This document shows positions 11,901 to 23,418 of a stretch of DNA of 64,000 nucleotides, piece after piece. Positions within the stretch are counted from its first letter, which is position 1; every line of letters starts with the position of its first letter. The stretch lies in assembly GCA_964034945.1 (NCBI GenBank), contig OZ035962.1, positions 114,205,234 through 114,269,233 of the forward strand, given 5' to 3'. Below the pieces are notes generated by a model that saw nothing but the letters and a program-made list of their open reading frames with translations, did no database searches and was not told the DNA's origin. The position numbers and the translations under genes were made by a program. Origin of the DNA: Chrysopilus asiliformis. Taxonomy: Eukaryota > Arthropoda > Insecta > Diptera > Rhagionidae.

Positions 11901-14088
11901 CAGATCCATCGCTTCCATGGCTATTTCAACGAACCTAAAATCAAAGCAAAATCAATAAAATTTGGGTTGACTCTGGCGTTGACCTTGCAATGCAAACATC
12001 ATAGGTAGATATAGATACATGATAAGCTATCTAGATATGGTGTCTGTATTGGAAGAAATTGCGTACTTGTATCGTTTCCGATTGATATCTTTGGTTGCCT
12101 TTTGGTAAAGATACTCCCCGATCCGGTCCAATTTGTCTGGTGAACTCAACGAGTAGAATGTTAATTTCTCCATATTCGATTTTACTAGTCCGTCCTCCGA
12201 GTTCTCAGGAAAGATGTTGTCCACTAAGCGCTTGTAACGCGGACGAAGGGCAGAGCAGCACCCACAGCAACCTAGAAATGGAACCACACGTTATATTATT
12301 TGGACGACATCACAAAACATATTCTATATATAGAGAACAAGGAGAAGTCTTCTCATTTATGCACAAATAAACAAAAACATCCACAATACCAGGCATTTTC
12401 AGCAATTTTAGGTTTGGTCGGCCTTTTTTCCAAACTATTCTTTCGTACTACTTGTCAAAATCCTAGCGAACAAATTCGTTCTACTACTGAGGCTGACATC
12501 TCTGTTGACGGTTGCTTAGCGAAAAAAGCCGTCTGTGTCTTACATAAGAATTACTTTATATTATCTATTTTTCTCTCAGCTTTGAATTTTAGCGCTTCTG
12601 AAAATTTTAAATTTTGTATCTAGTTTAAAATTTTAGGTTTTTCACGCAATGTTTTTCCACTAAATTATCTTATATTTTAATAATTTGTCATTTAATTACA
12701 AACGATTTTAAAAGGGTCTAAAAAATTAATCAATATACCGAAACAAAAATATTTTTCATTTAATTTTTTATTATTTGCGATAATTCAATTTTACATTATT
12801 ATTTTGAATAAATATATTCTAGAAAAATATTGATTCCATGTAGACGTTGAGCTTGAGATAAAACTGTTTACATTAGTTTTTTTCAGATTTCAATTAAATG
12901 GTTACAGTACAAAAAAATTACCAAATTTTAACTAATTTTCCATTAGCTCTATTTGTATCCTAAAAATTCTTTGATTCACAATATTAAATGATACAGATCA
13001 ATAAATCGAATCTCAAAAAGGCTACATTCTCGAGTTTTTCAGAGTTCACATTCTCGATTTTCTTCGAAAGTGGACAGTACTAATAAAAATAAGGACGTTT
13101 TATTGAAAAAATTAGGAATACTATCTTTTAAAAGTTTTACACACAATTTAAAAAAAACTAAAAATCGTCAACGCTTCAAAGGCATATAATAAAATATTAA
13201 TACGAAAGTGTTTTGAATATGTTGTAAGGTTTCAATTTAATTGATCTAGTAGTTTTCAAGTTAGAACTTTAAAAAGCGAGTAAAAAGGTTTGATTTTTAG
13301 TTTTTTCCACAATTTTTTCGACAAATATCACTGATAACTGTTCTTGTATAGTTAAATATCTTTACATCTAATGAAGTTTACGAATTTTGGCTATCACATC
13401 AGGGCTGCGCTAAAAATCAAATAGTAAATTATTTCCTAAAAATTGTAAGTAGAGTATTTTTAATAGCACATTTTCTAATAAAAGGATACGGCTACACAAA
13501 AAATGTATCTTTAAGAAAAACAATTTTTTTTAAATCAAACAAGGAAAACAATTTAAATGTTACTGTGTAATACATTCGGGTTTGCGTGTTTTAAAGATTA
13601 AATTTTTTTTCTTAAAAAAAACTATTCTACGCAATTACAATGTATAATTCTATTAATGGTAGATTGAATGCAATCATAACTTCTTTTCATGGGGTAATTT
13701 TGTTAAAAAGAAAAATCATTATCAAAAGAACAACAAAAGAACTATTCCATATTTGTGTCATTGAGCCGTTAAAATTATGTTTCTAATGCAATTAGGGTTG
13801 GATAACTTTACCGTCCTTCACTTCGCCCACTTCCAACACAAAAAAGTTGTTTTTTTTATACCAGTCCACGTGGCACATAAAAACAGCACACAAAGAAAAG
13901 AAAAATTTATGTAAAAACCATTTACCCTCACACATAGCGGGAAAACAATTTAAATGTTAATTTGGGCAGAATATTTAAAGGGATGAAAAAAAAATATACT
14001 CACATCCCGGATCAGTGCACTTTTGAACCACGGTTTCTACGAATTCCGGTAGCTCGACTGGCTCAAAACAGCATTTTATCATCGACAT
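8948..14088 (-). CDS. stmA: EFR3 / stmA (rolling blackout), plasma-membrane scaffold for PI4-kinase
   Basis: Nine exons on the minus strand join in frame to 815 residues: 14088-14004, 12271-12067, 11934-11784, 11704-11453, 11398-11268, 11209-10346, 9826-9367, 9310-9152 and 9088-8948. The core is strongly EFR3: CCCGCCSALRPRYKRLVDN (the palmitoylated cysteine cluster), then MEKLTFYSLSSPDKLDRIG, YHRRYDFF, ARM/HEAT-like helices and the C-terminal FPELFFY. EFR3 is anchored to the plasma membrane by the acylated cysteines and recruits PI4KIIIalpha with TTC7 to make PI4P. Length matches the family. Exon 1 adds 28 residues before the cysteine cluster, which is longer than vertebrate EFR3 but splices in perfect phase. 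The fourth intron (11452-11399) has GC-AG ends. An alternative short first exon may exist inside the 1.7-kb first intron. Confidence 0.93.
12272..14003 (-). other. First intron of EFR3 (1.7 kb)
   Basis: Much longer than the other introns of this gene (54 to 519 bp). It is very AT-rich with long T/A runs and no recognisable gene. It is the only place where an alternative start exon or an enhancer for EFR3 could be hidden within the gene. Confidence 0.6.
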
Positions 14089-15744
14089 AGCTCCGGATTT
14101 CTTTTCCTTTTTCACACCTCCAAAAAAAGAGGCCCGAGATATTACATTAATTTAAAAAGCTTGATGTGCATTCATAACTTTAAAGCCCTTAAACTGGCAC
14201 CAACAATAATGGGTAACAATAACAACGTTAACAACTTTTGAGATATTTTACACAGCAAATATTAAACACACACCGCACTTTTACTTGTTTTTTGTATAAT
14301 AAAAAAAAGTCTACATTAAAATGCAAAAAGGACGAAAGAACTAAATTGTGAAACTTTCCCAATCCCTAATGATGAAAAAGCGTTAACAGAGACTCTATTT
14401 TGACTATAAAGATTATAATTATCTCGTGGTAATAATAGTAAAAGATCTATGCAATTTTTTTTAAATTTCCTAATAACTCCTCAAGGTTGTTACGAACACC
14501 CATTTTCCACCCGTATTCACGCAATTTTCCCATTTTACATAATTTCCCTGAGCAAACTTTCACATCAATTACTTTTATACGAAAGCTCTATAATGTTCAC
14601 CATCAGCACATATGAATTTCTAATGTCACCGAGAATTATTTGACGAATTTTTAATTATTGCGAATTCAATTTAGCTGGTATCCGAGAACGACTTCCTTTT
14701 CGCGGATCGAGGTCATGTAAAAATTTCGTTTGGGTCGTGGGGCATTTTAATGCGCGTTTCCTACTGCGTTAAGACAACCTCGAACAAATTCAGAACTGAA
14801 ACTAAATTAAATGAGCGAAAGTATTTCCTCCGCCCCTAAAGTGAGAAAGTATTTCCTAATTGTTGGTGATTGGCATTGCTCCAAACTATTTTCACTGTAA
14901 GTGTTCAACACAAAAAATAAAAACGCTTTAGTTGAAAACGCAACGAAAACTTGAAGTGGAAAACTCTAAAAGAAACGGTGAAAAATATTCTCTTGGAAGT
15001 GACAATTTTGGAAATGGGGAGCATTGAAGGGGTTGAGATCCTTTCAGGGCTTCCAGCACTGGGAAAATAGACCACATTTTTGGGATGCAACTGGTCCTCC
15101 CAGGGAAAATGATACTTACCCAGAAAAAGTTTTTACTCTTTTTGAAAACTGAGATTCAACGGTGGTAATACGAAAACAGAAAACCTTACCTTTGTTACAT
15201 AATTAAACCTCATTTCTGAAAAAGTTGAGTAATAATGAAGCAGTGTTAGAAATTTGAAATTGTGGTAGAAACTTGAAATCTTTTTATGAAAAGGTTAGCA
15301 CACCCAAAAACAGGGATAATTTTAGCATCTATGATGTAGATATCCATAGCGAAATTTATAAATATTTGAAAAAAAAACGTATTGTGGATTTTTTGGAACC
15401 TCAAAAGGATGTAGATACGAAAGTTAAAGAAAAATGTTAAATCTGGCACCCCATATATTTCCACTGTCTTTGCGCATGCTTTGATCTGGAATTTTAATGA
15501 ATTAAAACGGGTATGAAAGAGTGGGGTAGTTGATTTTTAGTTTTCCACAGGTTAGAAAGCGTGCCCACATTATAAATTTCTTCAGACAAAAAATAATCAT
15601 GAATAGGTTACCTTGGATACGGAAACAGTGACAAATTTGGTGAATGTAATAAGGACTCGTTGCCAATAGTTTTACTAAGAACTCTTCCAATGGTAGAGGA
15701 GCGAATAAATATCATTGAGACTATTATAACGGTCTAATGCTACA

Positions 15745-16090
15745 TTTACACGAATGACAAATTTGTCATTTTTTTCTTGTCATTATGTTAATTCCCGTGT
15801 AAATGGCATAATTTTTGTAATTTTTTCTGTCAGAAAATGTCAATCTCTCATAAAAGAATGAACTTGTCCATTCTTTTATGCCAGATTGTCATTCGTACAA
15901 ACGCAATATTAGTTATGACAAAAGTTGAATACTAAAGTTGTCATAACTAATATTGCGTTTGCACGAATGACAATCTGGCATAAAAGAATGGACAAGTTCA
16001 TTCTTTTATGAGAGATTGACATTTTCTGACAGAAAAAATTACAAAAATTATGCCATTTACACGGGAATTAACATAATGACAAGAAAAAAA
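15745..16090. mobile_element. Near-perfect 2 x 153-bp palindrome (fold-back/MITE-type element)
   Basis: Arms 15769-15921 and 15938-16090 are inverted copies with one mismatch found by eye and a 16-base loop. Directly outside the left arm (15745-15770) is the motif tttacacgaatgacaaattt. A 16-base near-copy of its start, with one change, lies at the loop side of the right arm (tttgcacgaatgacaa near 15958), and its reverse complement occurs at 20232-20257. Such long, clean arms point to a recent insertion or recent arm homogenisation. No open frame and no clear target duplication were found. Confidence 0.75.
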
Positions 16091-16564
16091 AAGCAAGGTG
16101 TCTGTCTCGTAGAGACGGCCAGAAGACGTGGATCCGCCTACAACGATCGCCAATAGATCTTTAAGTAAGAAATTTTAGTGAAAAGGAAACTAAAGAAACA
16201 ATTTGATTGACCGTAATGTTACGGGATTTGACTTTCCGTTTGGTGAATTTTGGCATCTTGTACCTAAAAATCAAATTTCACTTGCAACTCAACGAACAAT
16301 GTTTAATAGGGCATTTTCATAAATGTACTCGGAACTTACGCAAATTGCACAAAACATTTTCTTCGTAAACTAAACGAATAACAAGTAAACTAAACGAATA
16401 ACATAAACTGGGTTATTTATTAAGAAAAATCTTTTGTGTTATTTGCAGAACTTGAATTTATGAAAACGCCCATAGATAAAAAATAAATAAAAATAAAATA
16501 AAATTACACGATAAAAGCAACGAAGCAATTTCAATTTAGAGCAACTAAAAACAGTGTTCAAAAC

Positions 16565-16800
16565 CATGGCCGAATTATACAAGGTCTGTTTGACAGCTCA
16601 GTTGCTTCTGGCTCTGACGTCATCGGCAAGAAATTCTTATACGATTCAATGGGAATTTTCCCTTTTTATATGAAATATTATTGAAATTAGCGCACACACA
16701 ATCAACATTAGAAAGAATGCACCGATATTTCTTGCCGATGACGTAGCAAAATGGTGGCTGTTAAAAAGCAACCAGCAGACCTGTGTTTAATTCGGCCATG
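16565..16800. mobile_element. MITE with long imperfect terminal inverted repeats
   Basis: The element begins catggccgaattatacaagg and ends with its imperfect complement (ttaattcggccatg). Complementarity continues inward to a well-matched inner block (tgacgtcatcggcaagaaat against atttcttgccgatgacg). The whole 236 bp can fold as a hairpin with a loop of roughly 90 bases. The flanks (aaac on the left, cgatcg on the right) show no clear target duplication, so the superfamily is not assigned. Confidence 0.65.
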
Positions 16801-17191
16801 CGATCGATGCACATTTTTCCTTCTCCCCCCAAGTTAAGATTGAAATTGTTTCTCTCTAAGTTTTCCGCTCTTGTTCAAAGCGGTTTGTGGGCCTTGCATA
16901 AAAATGAATGAAAGGTTCGAGCGATGGCTGCTGTTGGGCAGTGATGCCAGATTGTGGTAAATTTACCTCTTTATGGTAAATCTCAACCTGAAAGGTAAAA
17001 AGGGAATTTACGAGCTCTCTAGAACAAAAAAAAGGTAAATTTTGTGTTAGCGACAAATTACGAAAATTTCTCGTTTTTTTATAAATTAATGTGAATGTGG
17101 CAACGATCTAAGAACTTTAAAAGTTGACCACAATGGTATATTGATGACTTTCAAAATAAATGTGCAGCAGCGCCACATTCAATATTACGTA

Positions 17192-17943
17192 TAGGAATGC
17201 CAACGATACCTCGATGTTCGCAAAACATCGAGGTATCGTTGAAAAATATCGAGTTTTAATCTCGATGTTGAACATGCCGATGTATCGAGGTATCGATGTT
17301 GCTATCCACCATGTTAGAACATTACTCTTCATAAAATTAGTAGAGAAACTAATTTTAGCTGATTTAATATAGCCACTCGACTTAAAGATTTGTTTCAAAT
17401 TTTCTTTGATATCAATTTTCGGTTTCATCTTTCTACAAGATTTTGCAAAAAATACCAGAGCTAGCCATGAAATTTTACAGAGAAGTTTGGTCCTGATGTG
17501 GAAATCCGTTAACCGGAAGTAACCAAAACGGCGGTTTTTTAAAAACTATGCGGTTTTTTGCGATTTATTCCGAAACTAACCATTTTCCAGTAGTCTTATG
17601 TATTACAAAACTTGGAGACAATAAAATTTGCTACATTTATGTCTTTTACGAGAACTCCGTTATGAAGATATGCCGGTATTTCAAAAAAATTAGTTTTTTG
17701 CGAATATCTTGAAAACTAACGGGTTTTTGGTCGTTCAACGTATAAGAAGAATTAAAACCGTGTTAATTCTACTCCACCCACAGTAGAGCATCCGCCAGGT
17801 GGCTAAATTATTTATTAAATTTAACTTTTTCAAAACATCGAGGTATCGATGTTTTCAGGACGATGTTTTTTGACATCGATGTCGCCTTAAAAAAACATCG
17901 ATTTTCGATATATCGAGGTTTTATGAACGATGTTGCATCCCTA
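17192..17943. mobile_element. Non-autonomous hAT-type element with intact 8-bp target duplication
   Basis: The ends read taggaatgccaacga on the left and, as reverse complement, tagggatgcaacatcg on the right. Identical 8-bp sequences attacgta flank the element at 17184-17191 and 17944-17951. An 8-bp duplication with TAGGGATG-like ends is the signature of hAT elements. The interior, about 750 bp, has no transposase and contains repeated atcgatgt/atcgaggt units near both ends, which may be subterminal transposase-binding sites. The short ORFs inside are by-products. Confidence 0.8.
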
Positions 17944-18036
17944 ATTACGTATGAACATGTACTCTGACTTACGATCTTTTTTTTTGCATTTCTTTGCACG
18001 GTGTGTCAACTTAGAACAAAAAGTAAATTTCATTTT

Positions 18037-19080
18037 TAGTTCCGATTTCAAACACGGTGCGCTGTTGTTGCATGCGTTTTTCGTTTTTCAAACATGATGG
18101 CGCGCGTGTGGCATGTTTTCTCCGACTTGACCATGATTTGAGGTTAGTTTTTTTTTCTTCATTTTGGGGCACATATTAATTCCGGTAATTTTTCAAGTAT
18201 CCTTAAAACACCGGTATTTTAGGAAGAATCAGAGAACGATTCGTTTGAGTGGGTAGAATTGAAGCAGTTGTACCTTGAAACCTGTTGTGAGCCATCAGTT
18301 TCGCCCCTGAGACTTCGCTGTCGGTTTTGCCCAAAGTTGTGACATTCTGTGCGGTTGGGGCGCATCACTGCTTAAGAATTTTCCACAGTGACTTACTGCT
18401 GAAAGGTATCTCCATTTATTTGCAATTTTTGAGAAAATTTCATGGTGTATTTCTAGGTCACACAAACTACATTAACGATGTTTCTTGGGAGCCCGAGGGA
18501 GAATATTTAGCTTTAGTCAGTGAGGACCACACCTGCATACTTTTGCAGTCAGAGACGTGATTATTTAGGATCTGAGGAAGTCGAGGTAATGATCTCGGGA
18601 TAGTCTTACTTTGCTACAATAAATTCTAATTCCTCTTCCAGTCGTTCGAGACACTCGAGCATTCCATGAAGACGGAGGCAAAGTTGCCTCAAAATCAAGC
18701 CCCACTTAAGCTTTATGGTGGGCTTTGCTGGCACTATCGCCTTCCCTATATCGTAGCTGCGTTTGATTGTAAACTGCTTTTGGGACGGCTCTGGAGCTCT
18801 AGCGCTTGGCTCGACACATTTGGCTTGTCCCTCGTCTTCACTGCCACTGCAGTAATGTGATATTTATTTAAAAATAACAAAACAAAATGTGATATCTATT
18901 TAAAGATATATTGAAATTTAAAATAAAAAAACATTTAAAAGATATTGGTTTTGTTTTTTCAAATTTTTATTGGATTTTCTAGCGAGAAAAATGTATCAAG
19001 GGCACAAACCAAGTTTAGCACAGGCGAGAACTACCCAATACTCAAACCAAAATAGTTCCGATTTCAAACACGGTGCGCTG
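18037..19080. repeat. 28-bp direct repeats bracketing the Nup37 pseudogene
   Basis: An identical 28-bp sequence starting tagttccgatttcaaacacg occurs at 18037-18064 and again at 19053-19080, 1016 bp apart in the same orientation. The decayed Nup37 copy lies between them. The repeat is longer than a usual target-site duplication, so capture by an element, a tandem duplication or ectopic repair are all possible. Confidence 0.7.
18225..18860 (+). pseudogene. Nup37: Decayed copy of a Nup37-like nucleoporin gene
   Basis: Fragments in separate frames match the WD-repeat nucleoporin Nup37: FEWVELK near 18250, then PKVVTFCAVG..CLRIFHSDL, GHTNYINDVSWEPEGEYLAL and SEDHTCILLQ (a WD40 repeat where the expected W is now L), then a jump to KLYGGLCWHYRLPYIVAA, which corresponds to the protein's C-terminus. 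The middle of the protein is missing, there is a stop after LQSET, and the first part is frame-shifted. Two candidate introns are still present (about 18404-18456, and after 18584), so this is a DNA-level copy and not a processed retrocopy. Functional Nup37 belongs to the Y-complex of the nuclear pore; this copy cannot encode it. Confidence 0.8.
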
Positions 19081-19382
19081 CAGTCAATAAGCCAAAGTTG
19101 GGCGTCTATTATAATATATATTGTCTATGTTTCTTTGGACTGAAATGTCATTTGCTGTTTCAAATTTTTCCGGCCATGCTGATTGGATTTTGCATTGACG
19201 AAACTGCCGCGATTTGGTGAGAACTTTGTTTAGTCAATTATTGATATCATAATTATTTATATAACATATTTTGTAGACAAAATATCGAAGCTATTTTAAG
19301 TTAAACAAAACATGTGTACTTTCCCATTTTTTGTGTACCTACCTAAACGCATCGTTTTCAACATTGCGGGTCTAGTGGGACG

Positions 19383-19445
19383 CCTGTAGCAACGGACACA
19401 AACGACCAGGTATGATACCTGATCGTTTGTACCCGTTGCTGCAGG
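19383..19445. repeat. Short inverted repeat with 30-bp arms
   Basis: The left arm cctgtagcaacggacacaaa continues to the centre. The right arm ends gtacccgttgctgcagg and is its complement with a few mismatches. The loop is about one to three bases. It looks like a tiny fold-back element. No coding potential. Confidence 0.55.
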
Positions 19446-20231
19446 ACACTGTATAGACATTTTGTGCTTTGAATTTATGTTTGTTGTACAATTTACGTGG
19501 TAATTTAGGTAGGTCTTAGGGTTTTGTCAACGTTTTGTTCCGTGGGAAAAAAAGAGGTAAAAATCGACTATTCTGTGGGAAAAAAGGGAAATTCAGGCAA
19601 ATCTCGTGGTAAATTTTGCATCGAGCGTCTGGCAACACTGCTGTTGGGTATGATGCACACACACATATAAGTATGCATTTCATTAGTAAGAGAGCGATAT
19701 CTCGGTCCCAGCATTAAAGTTGTGTTCTCAAAGCAAATTAAAACCATAATTTTTTCTCGTTCTTTGGAGCGTTTTACTGAAATTCTGAATTTCGTTTTCT
19801 CGAGAGTGATTTTTATTTTCAATTTTTTTTAATTCCTCCAAAGCGAATTGAACCGAAATAATATGAATAGCCAGAATCAGAACAGCCCATTTAGAGAAGA
19901 GAAACAATCAAGTTCTATATGAGATTCAATACACACAAAGAAAGCATAAAAAGAGTATACATGTGAAATCTGTACTGCAAGCAGCAGACACAGCATAACA
20001 GCGGCAGTGAAAATTTAGATTTTGCTTTTTAAAAACATAATTGAACATAGTTTAACATAACAAAATACCCTATACAATGCTTTAATGTAGCCCTAATCTT
20101 ATAACACAGGTTTTGTTCAGATATCACCACAAACTATCGAGTTTCATCGATTGCAAATTTGTTATCATGGCAGCAAGCCGATTTTCTAATTTGTACCCCC
20201 ATTACCAAAATCCAAGACGTATCCACGTCAA

Positions 20232-20257
20232 AATGACAAATTTGTCATTCGTGTAAA
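20232..20257 (-). repeat. Reverse-complement copy of the palindrome's outer motif
   Basis: These 26 bp are the exact reverse complement of 15745-15770. Because the motif contains an 18-bp self-complementary centre (aatgacaaatttgtcatt), it may be the terminal repeat of a transposon family, here a solo end. Together the two copies bound a 4.5-kb interval, but nothing else shows that the interval moved as one unit. Confidence 0.5.
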
Positions 20258-20979
20258 AACACCTCAAGTCAATACCATTGCGACCTGTTAATTTAATTTT
20301 TGCTGGTGGTAGAAACACTGGGTCGTCCCAGTTCACTTTATTGATTTCTTTAAAATTAATTTACAAGAGAGAAACAATTATTTTTAAAGTGAAGGCAGGA
20401 TCAGAGTAGTAGTATAGAACACACCCTGTAGTTCCTAGTTTTAATTGATGGCAAAGGTTTATCGAAGCTACGGTAAACAACCGGTAATTAATATCACATG
20501 CAGACATCGTCCTTGCATTTTTTTTTTGTCTGCCACTTGTTTGGATAACTTATACTTAAAACTCAACAAAAATGTTAAGTTATTTGCTATAGTATATTTA
20601 TGTATAAATGCAAATTTTTTTTCTATATTTTTAAATTTAGCTCACCCACCGTACCTGAGCAGGTAAGAAAACAAATTTTTAGATTTTTTATGCAGTTATT
20701 TTGAAAAACATTTGAAAAATTGTAATTGTTGATGAAATACAATAAAAAGAGTGATTTATCCGGCTGATTTGAAGCTTTTTTTTTATTAAGACTTCAACCT
20801 GTAAGATTATTAGTCTTGTAGCTTATTTTAAAAAGTTTCATTTGATAAAGTTGGTGAGGAATGAGAAGGAAAGAAAAATTATCCCCTTCCAGAAAAACAG
20901 CAGGGGACAGTTTTATTGGGGTTTCCTCTATTTCTCTTACATATCTTTTTACACCACTCGACTCTGATTAAAGTCCAGT

Positions 20980-21398
20980 AGACCTCGGTTCAGTTTTTAT
21001 CGACACATGCTTGTCCAAGGTTCACAAACAAAGGCGTTCAAGAACATATATCTAAAATGACTATATAGGAAATTAGATTAGATTCTCATACAACCGAAAA
21101 GGAAAAGATAGGTAGCGTAGTAGTATCTTCGTAAATCTTCATAAAAGTAGTCCCACATATTGTTTATTTATTAAATATAAATGGTCAATCAAATCAACAC
21201 AATAGTCAAATTAACAAAGATAAATCAGTTTTCATATAAATACAGAAAATTAGTTCGGAATATTTACGGTAGACTACTAAGCAACACCAGCGCCACGCCA
21301 TTTCTTATCTTCGAACTAAAGATGTTTGCAGATTAATTTGGCTCCCATTTCCTATATAGGAGTTTAGATATATGTTCAAGAAATGGGTTCCACTGTAT
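20980..21398. mobile_element. Possible pogo/Tigger-type MITE
   Basis: The left end (cagtagacctcggttcag) and the reverse complement of the right end (cagtggaacccatttc) resemble pogo/Tigger terminal repeats. Inside them a better-matched inverted block occurs: ttcaagaacatatatctaaa on the left and its complement on the right, each followed by tataggaaat. A TA target duplication is not clear. No transposase. Confidence 0.4.
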
Positions 21399-22214
21399 GT
21401 ACAAGCCTAAGTTTATTGTATGAGAATACTTGTAGTCTTTGACTATTGACCCCAGGTAATTTTTTTCTTTTATTTTGTTAAAAATTCATTTCAGTCACTT
21501 TGAATCATTTTAAAAATTTCGTTATTGGAGAGCATAGGCATAGAATGGACTGGTTCCTCTTGTACATATGATTTGATGTGTCCGTCGCTTTGTCAAAATT
21601 TTTTTGTAATTTTTTGTGAACAGGAATACAAGGATGGAGCAAGAAGGAAGGTAAGTAGCTGATAAAGGGAAAAACGGGAATTCGGTGGGTTTTCAGGGAA
21701 TCGAGGGGAAGGGAGGGGGAAAGGGGAGGGAAAAGGGAAGCAGAAGAGAGAGGCAGAGGAAGAAGAAGGGGAGCCGGAAGCAGAAACGACGACAAGGATA
21801 TCAAAATACAAAGGGAAACGGTAAGCAGAGAAAAGGTCTTCCTGGAAAGTACCTTCCTAACATGCAGGTACGGAGGCAGTATGGAAACCAGGGTTGCCAG
21901 TTTGGGCGATTTATCGCGAATTGGGCTATCTTTTTCGTGATTTTGCGACAATCTTTTTGAAAAAATCGCAAATCGCAAATTGGGCGATTGCAAAAAATCG
22001 TTTGGGCGACATTGGGCTATCTTTGAAAAATATCTTTCCGTTCGAAATTGTACGTCATTTGCGAAATGGATGCACCCACTGTCATTTTCAAAATAAGTAT
22101 TGAATATTCTGCTTTCTAATAACACCAATAAGAATGTTATCGCTTTCCTTGAGTGAAGAAAGAACCATAACATGCCTTTAAATTTGTGCCCATAACAAAA
22201 TATAAAAACATAAT

Positions 22215-22340
22215 GGGCGTTACCAAGAAACATTTATAAAGTCGAGTCTACGTAGCCTTTTTAGTTTCGACTCTAACAAACTATAAATTATTTTTAAGAC
22301 AACGTAGACTCGACTTTACAAATGTTCATTGGTAAGGCCC
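22215..22340. mobile_element. Inner MITE 1 (126 bp)
   Basis: The left end reads gggcgttaccaagaaacatt, and the reverse complement of the right end reads gggccttaccaatgaacatt. Complementarity of about 40 bp continues to the shared block aagtcgagtctacgt. Both flanks show aat, possibly a 3-bp target duplication as in PIF/Harbinger elements. It lies inside the larger hAT-type element. Confidence 0.6.
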
Positions 22341-22609
22341 AATATTTGCACAACAAACCATTTCTAGTATTTTTATTTAATACGACTTAAGATAATCGAC
22401 ATTTTGAGGTAACGAAAACTAGTGCAAACATTTTAGAAAAACGTTTTTATGTTCATTTCATATGTAAAATCCTTATAACATTATATCTGTAAATAAGCTC
22501 TGCAATATAAAATTAATATATTACACACATTTTTTTTTGTTTAATTTATTTTATTAGTACACTATCTGTGCGTTACGGCGTTACGATAGAACCAAGAACC
22601 TTAATTAAG

Positions 22610-22810
22610 AGTAAAGGGAGAACTCCACTTCGGCAGAAGTAGAAGCAGCGGCAGATGCAGAACTTTAAAACATCGCGTCTAATGTGTTGCGCTCAAATAA
22701 AGCAGCAGTAGAAGAAGCACCGGCAGAATCAGAATTTCATTTTAGCGCTAATCTCTAAAATTTCTGCTGCTGCTGCTGCTTCTGCCGAATTGGAGTTCTC
22801 TCTTTATACT
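22610..22810. mobile_element. Inner MITE 2 with CAG/CTG-rich arms
   Basis: The left end agtaaagggagaactccact and the reverse complement of the right end agtataaagagagaactcca match, followed by cggcagaag and CAG-type runs. The arms are about 45 bp. No target duplication was resolved. It also lies inside the larger hAT-type element. Confidence 0.55.
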
Positions 22811-22950
22811 GATATAAATGTATGTATTGACATATTTTTGGCAATTTTGGGGTCGTTGATTCAAATCAAGTCCTCGATTTTCTCGCCTTTAAGTTTTAAT
22901 TTGCTATTTTACTTCTGATATTTAAAAAATGCACTACACATGGATTAAAG

Positions 22951-23418
22951 CCGTGGTTCCCAAACTGGGGGCGTGGGGCCACGGCCAGGGGGGCGTGAAG
23001 CAATTTCAGCCGCGCCCCTCTTGGGGGCGTAGATCTACGGACGGTAGTCGTGAAGAAATTTGAAATTAACATTTCAAGATATTGTTCTCGTCTTGTCTAA
23101 TAAAAACAAAGCAGCGTTGCAGACTTAATCTGGAAAGCGATCTCCGGTGTGCTCTGTCAAACATCAGACCTAATATTCAGATTTTAGTGAAAGAAAAACA
23201 GTGTCACTCATCCCATTAATTTTCTATTTTTCCAGTTTTTTTTGTAGAAACTAGGGAAATAAATAATTGAAATGGACAGTAAAAGTGTGTGTGGATTTTT
23301 AACTCAAAATATTAGAATAGAACCACGGAGGTTTGACAGGTTTTCAAAAAAGGGGGGGCGTCAGCTGTTTGATAAGTGTTCAAGAGGGGCGTCAACTGAA
23401 AAAGTTTGGGAACCACGG
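22951..23418. mobile_element. Inner hAT-type MITE (468 bp)
   Basis: The ends are ccgtggttcccaaact and agtttgggaaccacgg, exact complements and typical of hAT ends. Flanking 8-mers gattaaag and ggttaaag differ at one base, consistent with an aged 8-bp target duplication. The interior has G-rich blocks near both ends (gggggcgt) and no transposase. Confidence 0.75.

Noticed and set aside
21505..22233. 242-codon minus-strand frame rich in Ser, Leu and Pro
   Set aside because: It runs through the complement of the purine-rich tract and across the left boundary of a hAT-type element, so composition explains it.
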